From assembly GCF_036421915.1 (NCBI RefSeq), contig NZ_JAZGOM010000012.1: 64,000 nt of DNA; one strand, written 5' to 3'. Of this stretch, positions 49,787 to 57,593 are shown piece by piece. Position 1 is the stretch's first letter. Every line of letters starts with the position of its first letter. The stretch is from Georgenia_A wangjunii (lineage in GTDB: Bacteria > Actinomycetota > Actinomycetes > Actinomycetales > Actinomycetaceae). The notes beneath the pieces were generated by a model. It was not told the DNA's origin. It was given only the letters and a program-made list of their open reading frames with translations, and did not search any database. The position numbers were made by a program, and so were the translations under genes.

Positions 49787-50362
49787 TCAGGCCGCCTCGG
49801 CGAGGACGTCGTCGATGAGGCCGCGCAGGACCGTCGGGTCGGCCTGCCCGAGGACGCGGGCGGCGACGTTCCCGTCGGTGTCGAGGACGACCGTCGTCGG
49901 CATGGCCTGGAGGGGGACGACGCCCTCGAGCGCCGCGACGCCGCGGGCGTCGTCGTCGTGGAGGCTCGGGTACGGAACCGCGAAGGTGCGCTCGAACGCC
50001 TGGGCCGTCCCCGCGTCGTCGCGCGGGTTGACGCCGAGGAGCCGCACGCCCTCGGGGGCGTAGTCGGCGTGGACGGCCGCGAGGTCCGGGGCCTCGGCGC
50101 GGCACGGCGGGCACGCCGCGTACCAGAAGTTGAGGACGACGACGTCACCGCGCCACGTCGCGAGGTCGACCTCGTCACCCGCGAACGTCGTCCCCGTGAG
50201 CTCGACGGGGCCGGTGCGCTCCCCCTCCTCCCACACGGTCCAGGAGCCGTCGCCTGCCTCGTAACCGGCACCCTCGACCTGGTCGGCGCCCGCCTGACCG
50301 GTGGTGGAGCACCCCGCGAGGAGCGCCGCGGCGGCGAGGAGCGCGGCGAGGCGTCGCCTCAT
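49787..50362 (-). CDS. TlpA/ResA-like thiol-disulfide oxidoreductase lipoprotein
   Basis: 191 residues. Lipobox LLAGC with lipidated Cys18 and a thioredoxin fold from about residue 60. Active site WYAACPPC (Cys84, Cys87) and the cis-Pro in AMPTTVVLD. Extracytoplasmic partner of CcdA that reduces the CxxCH cysteines of apocytochrome c. The ATG overlaps the stop of the histidine phosphatase gene (ATGA). Confidence 0.93.
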   Translation of the reverse strand: MRRRLAALLAAAALLAGCSTTGQAGADQVEGAGYEAGDGSWTVWEEGERTGPVELTGTTFAGDEVDLATWRGDVVVLNFWYAACPPCRAEAPDLAAVHADYAPEGVRLLGVNPRDDAGTAQAFERTFAVPYPSLHDDDARGVAALEGVVPLQAMPTTVVLDTDGNVAARVLGQADPTVLRGLIDDVLAEAA

Positions 50363-51045
50363 GCGTCCTCCGCCCGCGGCCGCGCCTGAGAGGTGCCGGG
50401 CAGGATGTCACGGGCACCGGCGACGAGGTCGGCGGCCGGCTCCCAGTAGCCCAGTCCCACGAGGCGGGGGCCCTCGAACGTGAGGGAGGTGAGCGAGGCG
50501 AGCGCGCACTGGCGGCGGCGGGGGTCGTGCCACAGGGGCCGGCGCTCGAGGAAGAGGCGCGTCACCCAGATGGGGAGCTGGTGGCTGACGAGGAGCGCCT
50601 CCGCGCCGGGCTCGTCGGCGACCTGCCTGCGGGCGTCGCCGACGGCGGCGCTCACCCGGGCAACCTGGTCGCGGTAGGGCTCGCCCCAGCTGGGCCGGAA
50701 CGGGTTGACGTAGCGCGAGTAGTACCGCGGGTGGGCGAGCATCGCCCGGTCACGGCCCACCTGCGTGCCCTCGAAGTCGTTCTCCGCCTCGAGCAGGCGC
50801 GCGTCGGTGCGCAGCGGGAGGCCGAACGCCTCCGCCGTCGGGGTGGCCGTCTCCTGCGCGCGCTGGAGCGGCGAGGCGACGACGAGCCGGAGGTCGTGGC
50901 CGCCCCCGTGGAGGACGTGCGCGACGCGGCGCGCCATGGCCTGGCCGCGGTCCGAGAGCCGGAAACCGGGCAGCCGCCCGTACAGGACGCCGTCGGGGTT
51001 GTGGACCTCCCCGTGCCGGAGCAGGTGAACCGTCGTTCGCGACAT
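50359..51045 (-). CDS. Histidine phosphatase family protein
   Basis: 228 residues, phosphoglycerate-mutase-like. Phospho-acceptor motif LLRHGEV with His11, RLSDRGQAMA, SPLQRAQETA and the second catalytic His in LLVSHQLPIW. First gene of the System II cluster, as in other actinobacteria (M. tuberculosis Rv0525-Rv0529 has the same order), but no role in haem maturation is established. ATG 51045; GACACT 6 nt upstream could be a weak leaderless -10. Confidence 0.88.
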   Translation of the reverse strand: MSRTTVHLLRHGEVHNPDGVLYGRLPGFRLSDRGQAMARRVAHVLHGGGHDLRLVVASPLQRAQETATPTAEAFGLPLRTDARLLEAENDFEGTQVGRDRAMLAHPRYYSRYVNPFRPSWGEPYRDQVARVSAAVGDARRQVADEPGAEALLVSHQLPIWVTRLFLERRPLWHDPRRRQCALASLTSLTFEGPRLVGLGYWEPAADLVAGARDILPGTSQARPRAEDA

Positions 51046-51200
51046 GGTCTTAGTGTCGCAAATCTTCCTGGGCTTCCCGTCCACGCCGGAGCCGCAGCAC
51101 CCTGGCCCCGGCGGCCGCGCGGACCGCCGGGCGCAGCGCGCCGCGGCCCGGCCCCCCGGGAGGGCCACGGCCGGTGGCGCGGCTCACGGCGGGAGACCTC

Positions 51201-51229
51201 TTGCGACGCTCCCACGGCCGTGCAATAGT
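51201..51229 (+). promoter_or_regulatory. yceI promoter
   Basis: TTGCGA (51201-51206), 17-nt spacer, AATAGT (51224-51229). Transcription would start near 51236, inside the operator-like palindrome. Confidence 0.5.
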
Positions 51230-51241
51230 TGAAGTCTCAAC
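51228..51241. promoter_or_regulatory. MarR-type operator-like inverted repeat at yceI
   Basis: GTTGA-AGTC-TCAAC. Perfect 5-bp arms covering the promoter start site. TTGA/TCAA half-sites resemble MarR/OhrR-family operators; no MarR gene is present in the window. Confidence 0.55.
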
Positions 51242-51265
51242 CGACTACTTCCTGGAGGAACCGCC

Positions 51266-51850
51266 ATGGCCAGCACCCCCGCACCGGGCACCTACGTCAT
51301 CGACCTCGCGCACAGCGAGGCCAGCTTCACCGTCCGTCACGCCGGCATCTCCAAGGTCCGTGGCAAGTTCGAGAAGTTCGAGGGCACGATCACCGTGGGC
51401 GAGGACCTCGCGTCCTCCTCGGCGTCCGTCACCATCGACCCCGCCTCGATCAACACCGGCGACGCGAACCGCGACGGCCACCTGCGCTCCGCCGACTTCT
51501 GGGACGCCGAGAACAAGCCGACGTGGACCTTCGTCAGCACGAGCATCGAGGGCGCCGACAGCGAGTTCGTCCTGGCCGGCGACCTCACCATCAACGGCGT
51601 CACCCGCCCCGTCGCGCTCGAGACCGAGTTCAACGGCTCGGTCGTCGACGCCTTCGGCGCCCCGCGCATCGGCTTCTCCGCCACGACGCAGATCTCCCGC
51701 AAGGACTTCGGCCTCACCTGGAACGCCGCCATGGAGACCGGCGGCTTCCTCGTCGGCGACAAGATCTCCATCTCGATCGAGATCGAGGCGACCCCCGTCG
51801 AGGCCGGCGACGCCGCCGAGGCCGCGGTCGAGGGCGAGACCCAGGCCTGA
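51266..51850 (+). CDS. YceI family protein
   Basis: 194 residues, lipocalin-like beta-barrel binding isoprenoid or other lipid ligands. Starts at TYVIDLAHSEASFTVRHAGISKVRGKF, the conserved strand pair, with ADFWDAENKPTWTF and ISRKDFGLTW further on. No signal peptide, unlike E. coli YceI, so cytosolic. TGGAGGA lies 5 nt before the ATG. An acidic tail (EAGDAAEAAVEGE) ends it. The exact function is unknown; polyprenoid binding would fit the quinone-rich neighbourhood but this is inference. Confidence 0.9.
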   Translation: MASTPAPGTYVIDLAHSEASFTVRHAGISKVRGKFEKFEGTITVGEDLASSSASVTIDPASINTGDANRDGHLRSADFWDAENKPTWTFVSTSIEGADSEFVLAGDLTINGVTRPVALETEFNGSVVDAFGAPRIGFSATTQISRKDFGLTWNAAMETGGFLVGDKISISIEIEATPVEAGDAAEAAVEGETQA

Positions 51851-51909
51851 TCCCCGCGGACCGGCCTCGCACACGGGTCCGGTCCACCGTCCGGGCACCC
51901 GAGCCCGGC

Positions 51910-51951
51910 ACGACGAACGGCGGCCGCTGCCCAGCGGCCGCCGTTCGTCGT
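51910..51951. terminator. Bidirectional terminator after yceI
   Basis: A nearly uninterrupted 19-bp stem (ACGACGAACGGCGGCCGC and complement) with a four-base loop. Ends yceI (+) and the convergent glutaredoxin-like gene (-). Confidence 0.8.
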
Positions 51952-52061
51952 CCCCGGGGGGGGAGCCGCAGCGGGAGCCGGCCCGACGGCGGTGAAGGAG
52001 CCGGCACGTCGAACCGGCCGCGACGCAGGGCCGTCAGGGACGGCCCGGCGACGCAGGGCCG

Positions 52062-52370
52062 TCAGGGACGGCGACGCCGCCACGGGATCCGGGAGGTCGC
52101 GCGCGCCCCGTCGGCCCCTGACGGCGGCGCGAGCGCTGACCGCAGACGCGCGCCGTCGATGCGCCAGTACCCCTGCTGGACCCCGTCGACCTCGACGACC
52201 GGGACGAGCTCGCCGTAGCGCTCGCGCAGGGCGGCGTCGGAGTCGACGTCGACCTCTCGCCACGAGACGCCGGCCCGGGCGCACTCCGCCGCGAGGAGAG
52301 CCCGCGCCTCGTCGCACAGGTGGCACCCCGCGCGCCCGTACAGGACCGCCCGCTCGTCGCCGGTCTCCAT
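52062..52370 (-). CDS. Glutaredoxin-like protein
   Basis: 102 residues, thioredoxin fold. CxxC site AGCHLCDEA (Cys16, Cys19) near the N-terminus, DVDSDAALRERYGELVPVVEVDG with the cis-Pro region, matching the Grx family found beside SerB1-type genes in actinobacteria (M. tuberculosis Rv0508 context). Likely reduced by mycoredoxin/thioredoxin systems; partner unknown. ATG 52370 chosen for family length; 15 more in-frame residues upstream are not family-like. Divergent from the HAD gene. Confidence 0.85.
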   Translation of the reverse strand: METGDERAVLYGRAGCHLCDEARALLAAECARAGVSWREVDVDSDAALRERYGELVPVVEVDGVQQGYWRIDGARLRSALAPPSGADGARATSRIPWRRRRP

Positions 52371-52437
52371 CGGCGCCCGCCCTTCTCCTCGTGCAGCGCC
52401 CGGCGCACTCCGCACCGTGCAAGCCTAGTGAGATCGT

Positions 52438-52443
52438 TATGGT
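52438..52443 (+). promoter_or_regulatory. -10 hexamer of leaderless HAD-phosphatase promoter
   Basis: TATGGT, 6 nt before GTG 52450. Confidence 0.5.
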
Positions 52444-52449
52444 GAGCAG

Positions 52450-53388
52450 GTGCCAGTGCCGAGCGGCGAGCCCGCGCCCACGCCAACGCCGCAACCCTCC
52501 CCGGTCCCGCCCCGCCCCCGGGACGGCGAAGACCCCGAGCCGGTCCCGTCCCGTCCCGCGGACGGTGACGGCGATCGCGACGGCGACGGCGACGCCGGCG
52601 TCGCCGCGTTCTTCGACGTCGACAACACGATCATTCGCGGGGCGAGCGCCTACCACCTCGCGCGCGAGCTCTACCGGCGCGACTTCTTCGGCGCCCGGGA
52701 CATCGGCTTCTTCGCCGGGCACTCCCTCGCCTACGGCATCCTCGGCGAGGACACCCGCCGCATCGCCGCGGTCCGCGCGCGGGCGCTACGCATCGTCCGC
52801 GGTCGCACCGTCGCGGAGATCGTCTCCATCGGCGAGGAGGTCTACGACCAGGTCCTCGCCCACCGCGTCTTCCCGGGTGCCCGGGCCCTCATCGACGGCC
52901 ACCTCGCGGCCGGTCACCAGGTGTGGCTCATCACGGCCACGCCGGCCGAGATCGGTGACCTCATCGCGCGCCGGCTCGGGGTGACGGGCGCGCTCGGCAC
53001 CATCGCCGAGGTGAAGGACGGGACGTACACCGGCCACCTCGAGGCCAACATGCTCCACGGCGAGGGGAAGAAGGCGGCCGCGCTCGAGGTCGCCGAGCGC
53101 GAGGGCCTCGACCTCGAGCGCAGCTACGCGTACGGGGACTCGATCAACGACACGCCGATCCTGTCCTCCGTGGGGCACCCGTGCGCCATCAACCCGGAAC
53201 CTCGGCTCCGGCTCCATGCGGCGGAGGTGGGCTGGCCGGTGCGCGACTTCCGCCGTCGGCGCCGGAACGTGCGCACGGGCATGCGGCGCGGGGTCCGCAG
53301 CGCGGGCTGGGCGGGGGCCGCATGGGCCGCCTCGAGCGTCGTCCGCGCCCTCTCGCGCCAGCTCACCGAGCGGTTCACGGGCCGCTGA
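52450..53388 (+). CDS. HAD-IB family hydrolase (SerB1-like)
   Basis: 312 residues. HAD motif I DVDNT (nucleophile Asp56, Asp58), motif II in LITATPAE, motif III Lys in EGKKAAAL and motif IV GDSINDTP. This is the IB subfamily that includes phosphoserine phosphatase and related lipid or sugar phosphatases. The first 50 residues are Pro-rich then Asp/Gly repeats (DGDGDRDGDGD); the C-terminus is strongly basic (DFRRRRRNVRTGMRRG) and ends with a possible amphipathic helix, suggesting membrane association. Annotated as SerB1 by neighbourhood (next to Grx and bS22 genes), but the substrate is not established. Leaderless start. Confidence 0.85.
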   Translation: MPVPSGEPAPTPTPQPSPVPPRPRDGEDPEPVPSRPADGDGDRDGDGDAGVAAFFDVDNTIIRGASAYHLARELYRRDFFGARDIGFFAGHSLAYGILGEDTRRIAAVRARALRIVRGRTVAEIVSIGEEVYDQVLAHRVFPGARALIDGHLAAGHQVWLITATPAEIGDLIARRLGVTGALGTIAEVKDGTYTGHLEANMLHGEGKKAAALEVAEREGLDLERSYAYGDSINDTPILSSVGHPCAINPEPRLRLHAAEVGWPVRDFRRRRRNVRTGMRRGVRSAGWAGAAWAASSVVRALSRQLTERFTGR

Positions 53389-53498
53389 GCGAGGGGCCGG
53401 TCGCGCGCCACGGGGCGTGCGGCCCCGCCACCGTGCGCGGCCCTGCGGGCGTAGGGTCCCCGCCGCCGTGGGCTGGCCGCCCCGCCGGGGACATGACT

Positions 53499-53522
53499 CA
53501 GGCCCGGCATGAGCCGGGCCTG
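53499..53522. terminator. Hairpin between the HAD gene and the bS22 gene
   Basis: CAGGCCCGGC, ATGA loop, GCCGGGCCTG. Convergent genes on both sides. Confidence 0.7.
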
Positions 53523-53543
53523 GGGGTCATGACGGCAGGGCCG

Positions 53544-53642
53544 TCACTTCTTGTTGCGTCGCTGGTGGCGCGTCTTGCGAAGCAGCTTGCGGTGCTTCTT
53601 CTTGGACATGCGCTTGCGCCGCTTCTTGATGACAGAGCCCAT
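53544..53642 (-). CDS. Small ribosomal protein bS22 (AURKAIP1/COX24 domain)
   Basis: 32 residues, extremely basic: MGSVIKKRRKRMSKKKHRK then a second Lys/Arg run ending QRRNKK. Identical in character to the actinobacterial bS22 protein found on mycobacterial ribosomes. GAGG lies 5 nt before the ATG. It sits next to a BldC-like HTH gene, as in mycobacteria (Rv0500A/B). Confidence 0.93.
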   Translation of the reverse strand: MGSVIKKRRKRMSKKKHRKLLRKTRHQRRNKK

Positions 53643-53724
53643 GGGACCTCGCAGTGCTGATCGAGCCGGATGATGGGTGGCGCGCAGCACGCGCTACACG
53701 CAGAACAGGGGGAGTCTACCCGTC

Positions 53725-53934
53725 TCAGCGGGCTTCGCGCTCCGGCTGCCAGTCCCCGACCCCACTGGAGAGCAGATCCTCGACGGCCGCCTGCGGCACA
53801 CGGAACGAGCGGCCTACCCGGACCGCCGGGATCTCGCCGGCGTGGACCATGCGGTACACGGTCATCTTCGAGACGCGGATGAGCTCGGCAACCTCGGCCA
53901 CGGTGAGGAACCGCGGCGCCTGCTGCTCAGCCAT
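53725..53934 (-). CDS. BldC/excisionase-type helix-turn-helix protein
   Basis: 69 residues, a single MerR-like winged HTH: FLTVAEVAELIRVSKMTVYRMVHAGEIPAVRVGRSFRVP. Small DNA-binding proteins of this family include BldC of Streptomyces, which binds DNA as head-to-tail oligomers to control development genes. No effector domain. Co-oriented with bS22 82 bp downstream. Targets cannot be inferred. Confidence 0.9.
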   Translation of the reverse strand: MAEQQAPRFLTVAEVAELIRVSKMTVYRMVHAGEIPAVRVGRSFRVPQAAVEDLLSSGVGDWQPEREAR

Positions 53935-54031
53935 CTCTACCTGCCTCGTGTCGCCGGTGCGGCCCTGAGGGCAGCAGTCTCTGCAGGCACTCTAGAGGCA
54001 AAGGCACCGGGGCGGAAACGAAACTCGCCGC

Positions 54032-55204
54032 TCAGGCGGTGAGCGGGTCGAGACCGTGCCAGGGGAAGACGGCGTTGCGTGTGGCCATGATGGCGCGGTC
54101 GACGGCGTCGTCCGGGTTGAACCCCTCGTTCCACGGCTTGAGCGTGACGGGGTGCCCGTCGCCCATGGTGAGCGGGACGTCGACGTCGGCGAGCTCGCGC
54201 GTGCGCTCCAGCCACGCCTGCGGCAGCGGCGTGGTCGCGCCCACGGGGCAGCCGGCGGCGACGGCGACGAGGTGCGCCCACACCCGCGGCACGACGCCGG
54301 CGACGTCGTACCCACCGCCGCCGGTGGCGACCCAGCGACCCTCGGCGTGCGCGTCGGCCAGCCCTGCGATGAGCAGCGCCGCCTCGCGCTGGGCATCGAC
54401 GGAGACGTCGAGCCCGGCGAGAGGGTCACGCGCGTGCGCGTCGCAGCCGTGCTGGCTGACGAGGACCTGCGGGGCGAACTCGGCGACGAGCGGGGCGGCG
54501 ACGGCCTCGAGACCGCGCAGCCACGGCCCACCGTCGGTGCCGGCGGGCAGGGCGAGGTTGACCGCCATCCCCCGCGCTGCGGCAGGGCCGACGTCCTGGG
54601 GGTAGCCGGTGCCCGGGAAGAGGGAGCCGGGGTGCTGGTGCACCGAGATCGTCAGGACGCGCTCGTCGTCCCAGAACGTCCGCTCGACGCCGTCGCCGTG
54701 GTGCGCGTCGACGTCGACGTAGGCGACCCGCTCCGCGCCGTTGGCGAGCAGCCACGCGATCGAGACGGCGACGTCGTTGTAGACGCAGAAGCCCGAGGCC
54801 CGGCCCGCCATGGCGTGGTGCATCCCGCCGGCGAGGCTCACCGCCCGGTCGTGGGAGCCCTGCCACACCGCGCGGACCGCCCCGAGCGTGGAGCCGGCGA
54901 TCCGCGCCCCGGCCGCGTGGACCTGCGCGAAGACGGGGGTGTCCTCGAGGCCGAGGCCGCGCTCCGGGCACGGCGTCCCGGCGCCGGCGGCCTTGACCGC
55001 CTCGATGTACGCGGGCTCGTGGGCGAGCGCGAGCTCGGCGTCGGTCGCCGCCTCGACGGCCCGCACGTCGACGTGGCGCAGGAGGTCGAGGTCGCCGAGC
55101 AGGTCCAGGGTGAGCCGTAGCCGCAGCGGCGTCATGGGATGACCGGCGCCGAAGTCGTAGTCGAGGAGGTCCTCGCTCCACATGAGCAGGGCCGGAGAAG
55201 GCAT
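54032..55204 (-). CDS. acuC: AcuC-type zinc deacetylase (histone deacetylase family)
   Basis: 390 residues. Arginase/deacetylase fold with catalytic HHAMAGRASGFC (tandem His), metal ligands in VDVDAHHGDG and the Asp in CDAHARDPLAGL, plus GGGGYD near the end. The family includes B. subtilis AcuC, which deacetylates acetyl-CoA synthetase; no acs gene or acetyltransferase lies nearby, so the target here is open. Normal length. ATG 55204; TACGGT 5 nt upstream could make it leaderless. Confidence 0.92.
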   Translation of the reverse strand: MPSPALLMWSEDLLDYDFGAGHPMTPLRLRLTLDLLGDLDLLRHVDVRAVEAATDAELALAHEPAYIEAVKAAGAGTPCPERGLGLEDTPVFAQVHAAGARIAGSTLGAVRAVWQGSHDRAVSLAGGMHHAMAGRASGFCVYNDVAVSIAWLLANGAERVAYVDVDAHHGDGVERTFWDDERVLTISVHQHPGSLFPGTGYPQDVGPAAARGMAVNLALPAGTDGGPWLRGLEAVAAPLVAEFAPQVLVSQHGCDAHARDPLAGLDVSVDAQREAALLIAGLADAHAEGRWVATGGGGYDVAGVVPRVWAHLVAVAAGCPVGATTPLPQAWLERTRELADVDVPLTMGDGHPVTLKPWNEGFNPDDAVDRAIMATRNAVFPWHGLDPLTA

Positions 55205-55347
55205 GGCTCACCGTAGCGCGCGCCCGAGCGCTCACGAGCGCTCACGCCGGCCGCGTGGTCGCGGGACCGGACCGGCGTGGACGTGGCAGGGTGTGCGGTG
55301 GGCGCGGCCGAGACCTCGGCGCCGGTGAGACGGAAGGAGCGGGGCAC

Positions 55348-56718
55348 ATGGCACTGCCCGCACTCCTGGGTTCCGGCCGGGACGCGCTCGACCGCATCGC
55401 CCGCCACTCCCCCGCGCGCCTCGCGCTCCTCGTCTTCGCCGGCATCGTCGCCGTCGTCACCGTCCTGCTCTCCCTCCCCGTGTCCACCGCGTCCGGCGAG
55501 CGCCCCCCGATCGTCGACGCGCTCTTCACGGCGGTCTCGGCGGTGTGCGTCACCGGCCTCACGACCGTCTCGACGGCGGACTACTGGTCGCCGTTCGGGC
55601 AGGGCGTCATCCTCGTCGGGATCAAGATCGGCGGCCTCGGGGTCATGACCCTCGCCTCGATCCTCGGCCTCGCGGTCGCGCGGCGGATCGGCCTCACGCA
55701 GCGCATGCTCGCGGCGTCGGAGACGAAGACGACTCGCCTCGGCGAGGTCGGCACGCTCGTGCGCGCCGTCATCATCGCCTCCTTCGCCGTCGAGATCGCC
55801 CTCAGCCTCGTCCTCGTCCCGCGGTTCCTCGCCCTCGGCGACTCCATCGGTGGGGCGCTGTGGCACGGCGTCTTCATGGCCGTCTCGATCTTCAACAACG
55901 CCGGGTTCATCATCCTGCAGGAGGGCCTCGAGCCCTTCGTGGGGGACTGGTGGATGTGCGTGCCCATCGTCGTCGGCACGGCCGTGGGCGCCGTCGGCTT
56001 CCCGGTCATCCTCAACGTGGCCCAGCACTGGCGCCGGCCCCGGACGTGGACCCTCCACGCCAAGCTCACGCTCGTCACCTACGGCGTCCTGGCCGTCGCC
56101 GCGACGTTCGCGATCGCCGCGCTGGAGTGGAGGAACCCGCGCACGCTCGGTGGCCTGCCGTTCGACGAGAAGGTGCTCGCCTCCCTCGTCAGCGGCGTGA
56201 ACTCGCGCTCGTCGGGCCTGTCGACCATCGACGTCGCCGGGATGAACGACGCGTCGTGGTTCCTGCAGGACGCGCTCATGTTCGTCGGCGGCGGCTCCGC
56301 CTCGACGGCGGGCGGCATCAAGGTGACCACGCTCGCCGTCCTCGTCCTGGCGATCGTCGCGGAGGCTCGCGGTGACCGCGACATCGAGGCGTTCGGCCGG
56401 CGGATCCCCCCGACGACGATCCGGCTCGCCGTGGCCGTGGCGTTCATCGGCGCGACGCTCGTCGGCGTAGCGACCCTCCTCCTCCTCGTCGTCACCGACT
56501 TCCACCTCGAGCTCGTCCTCTTCGAGGTCATCTCCGCCTTCGCGACGGTCGGGCTGAGCACGGGGATCACCCCCGACCTGCCCGACTCCGGCAAGTACGT
56601 CCTCGCCGCCCTCATGTTCGCCGGGCGCACCGGGACGATGACCGTCGCGGCGGCGCTCGCCGTCCGCGAGCGCCGCCGCGTCATCCGCATGCCGGAGGAA
56701 CGGCCGATCATCGGCTGA
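55348..56718 (+). CDS. TrkH/KtrB-type potassium transporter, pore subunit
   Basis: 456 residues, Trk/Ktr/HKT superfamily with four M1-P-M2 repeats. Filter segments: SAVCVTGLTTVST, SIFNNAGF, VNSRSSGLSTIDV and SAFATVGLSTG, with glycine at each filter position. The cytosolic N-terminus is short. GGAG lies about 8 nt before the ATG. Forms a K+ (or Na+-coupled K+) uptake system with the RCK subunit 65 bp downstream. Confidence 0.93.
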   Translation: MALPALLGSGRDALDRIARHSPARLALLVFAGIVAVVTVLLSLPVSTASGERPPIVDALFTAVSAVCVTGLTTVSTADYWSPFGQGVILVGIKIGGLGVMTLASILGLAVARRIGLTQRMLAASETKTTRLGEVGTLVRAVIIASFAVEIALSLVLVPRFLALGDSIGGALWHGVFMAVSIFNNAGFIILQEGLEPFVGDWWMCVPIVVGTAVGAVGFPVILNVAQHWRRPRTWTLHAKLTLVTYGVLAVAATFAIAALEWRNPRTLGGLPFDEKVLASLVSGVNSRSSGLSTIDVAGMNDASWFLQDALMFVGGGSASTAGGIKVTTLAVLVLAIVAEARGDRDIEAFGRRIPPTTIRLAVAVAFIGATLVGVATLLLLVVTDFHLELVLFEVISAFATVGLSTGITPDLPDSGKYVLAALMFAGRTGTMTVAAALAVRERRRVIRMPEERPIIG

Positions 56719-56783
56719 CACGCGGTGCGCAGGAACCGCGCCGGGCGGGACACTGGGCACACAGACACGCACGAGGAGGACGC

Positions 56784-57452
56784 ATGGCGGACAAGGGTGG
56801 GTCGCGCGGCAACGCGGTCCTCGTCATCGGGCTCGGCCGCTTCGGCGCGGCACTGGCCGCCACGCTCGACCGGCTCGGCCGGGAGGTCCTCGCCGTCGAG
56901 CGCTCCGCCGACCTCGTCCAGCAGTGGTCGGGCCGGCTCCCGCTCGTCGAGGCGGACGCGGCGAACCCGGAGGCGCTCGAGCAGATCGGCGCCGCCGACT
57001 TCCGCGTCGCCGTCGTCGGGGTGGGCAGCTACCTCGAGGCGAGCGTCCTCATCACCGGCAACCTCGTCGACATGGGCATGCCGCAGATCTGGGCGAAGGC
57101 GACGTCCGCCGAGCACGGGCGCATCCTGCGCCGGATCGGGGCGCACCACGTCGTCTACCCCGAGTACGACGCCGGGCAGCGTGTCGCGCACATGGTCTCG
57201 GGGAAGATGCTCGACTACATCGAGATGGAGGACGGCTTCACCATCGTCAAGATGCGCCCGCCGCGCGAGACGCAGGGGTTCACGGTCGGCGAGTCCCAGA
57301 TCCGCAAGCGTTACGGCGTGACCGTCATCGGCGTCAAGCCCCCGGGCGAGCCCTTCGAGTACGCGACGGAGGAGACCCGGATCAACGCCGGCGACCTCAT
57401 CATCGTCAGCGGTGACACCCTCCTCCTCGAGAAGTTCGCCGCCCGCCCCTGA
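56784..57452 (+). CDS. Trk/Ktr RCK regulatory subunit (KtrA/TrkA-like)
   Basis: 222 residues: one RCK_N Rossmann domain (GLGRFG at 16-21, acidic Glu39 at the end of strand 2) and one RCK_C domain (about 140-222). A single RCK unit is typical of KtrA, where an octameric ring gates the pore upon ATP/ADP binding. GAGGAGGA before the ATG. Same operon as the pore subunit. Confidence 0.93.
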   Translation: MADKGGSRGNAVLVIGLGRFGAALAATLDRLGREVLAVERSADLVQQWSGRLPLVEADAANPEALEQIGAADFRVAVVGVGSYLEASVLITGNLVDMGMPQIWAKATSAEHGRILRRIGAHHVVYPEYDAGQRVAHMVSGKMLDYIEMEDGFTIVKMRPPRETQGFTVGESQIRKRYGVTVIGVKPPGEPFEYATEETRINAGDLIIVSGDTLLLEKFAARP

Positions 57453-57555
57453 GCAGGTCGGACCACGCGCACCCCGGTGTCAGCCGACGACGCCACGCCC
57501 GGTGGCGCGAGGTCCCGCGGCGAGACTGACCGCGCGGCGCCCTTCCGGGGTGGTG

Positions 57556-57592
57556 CCCCGTGCGGCGCGGGGACCACCCGCGCCGCACGGGG
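57556..57592. terminator. Bidirectional terminator between the RCK gene and araA
   Basis: 16-bp perfect GC-rich stem (CCCCGTGCGGCGCGGG and complement) with a 5-nt loop, one base from the araA stop. Confidence 0.8.
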
Positions 57593-57593
57593 G

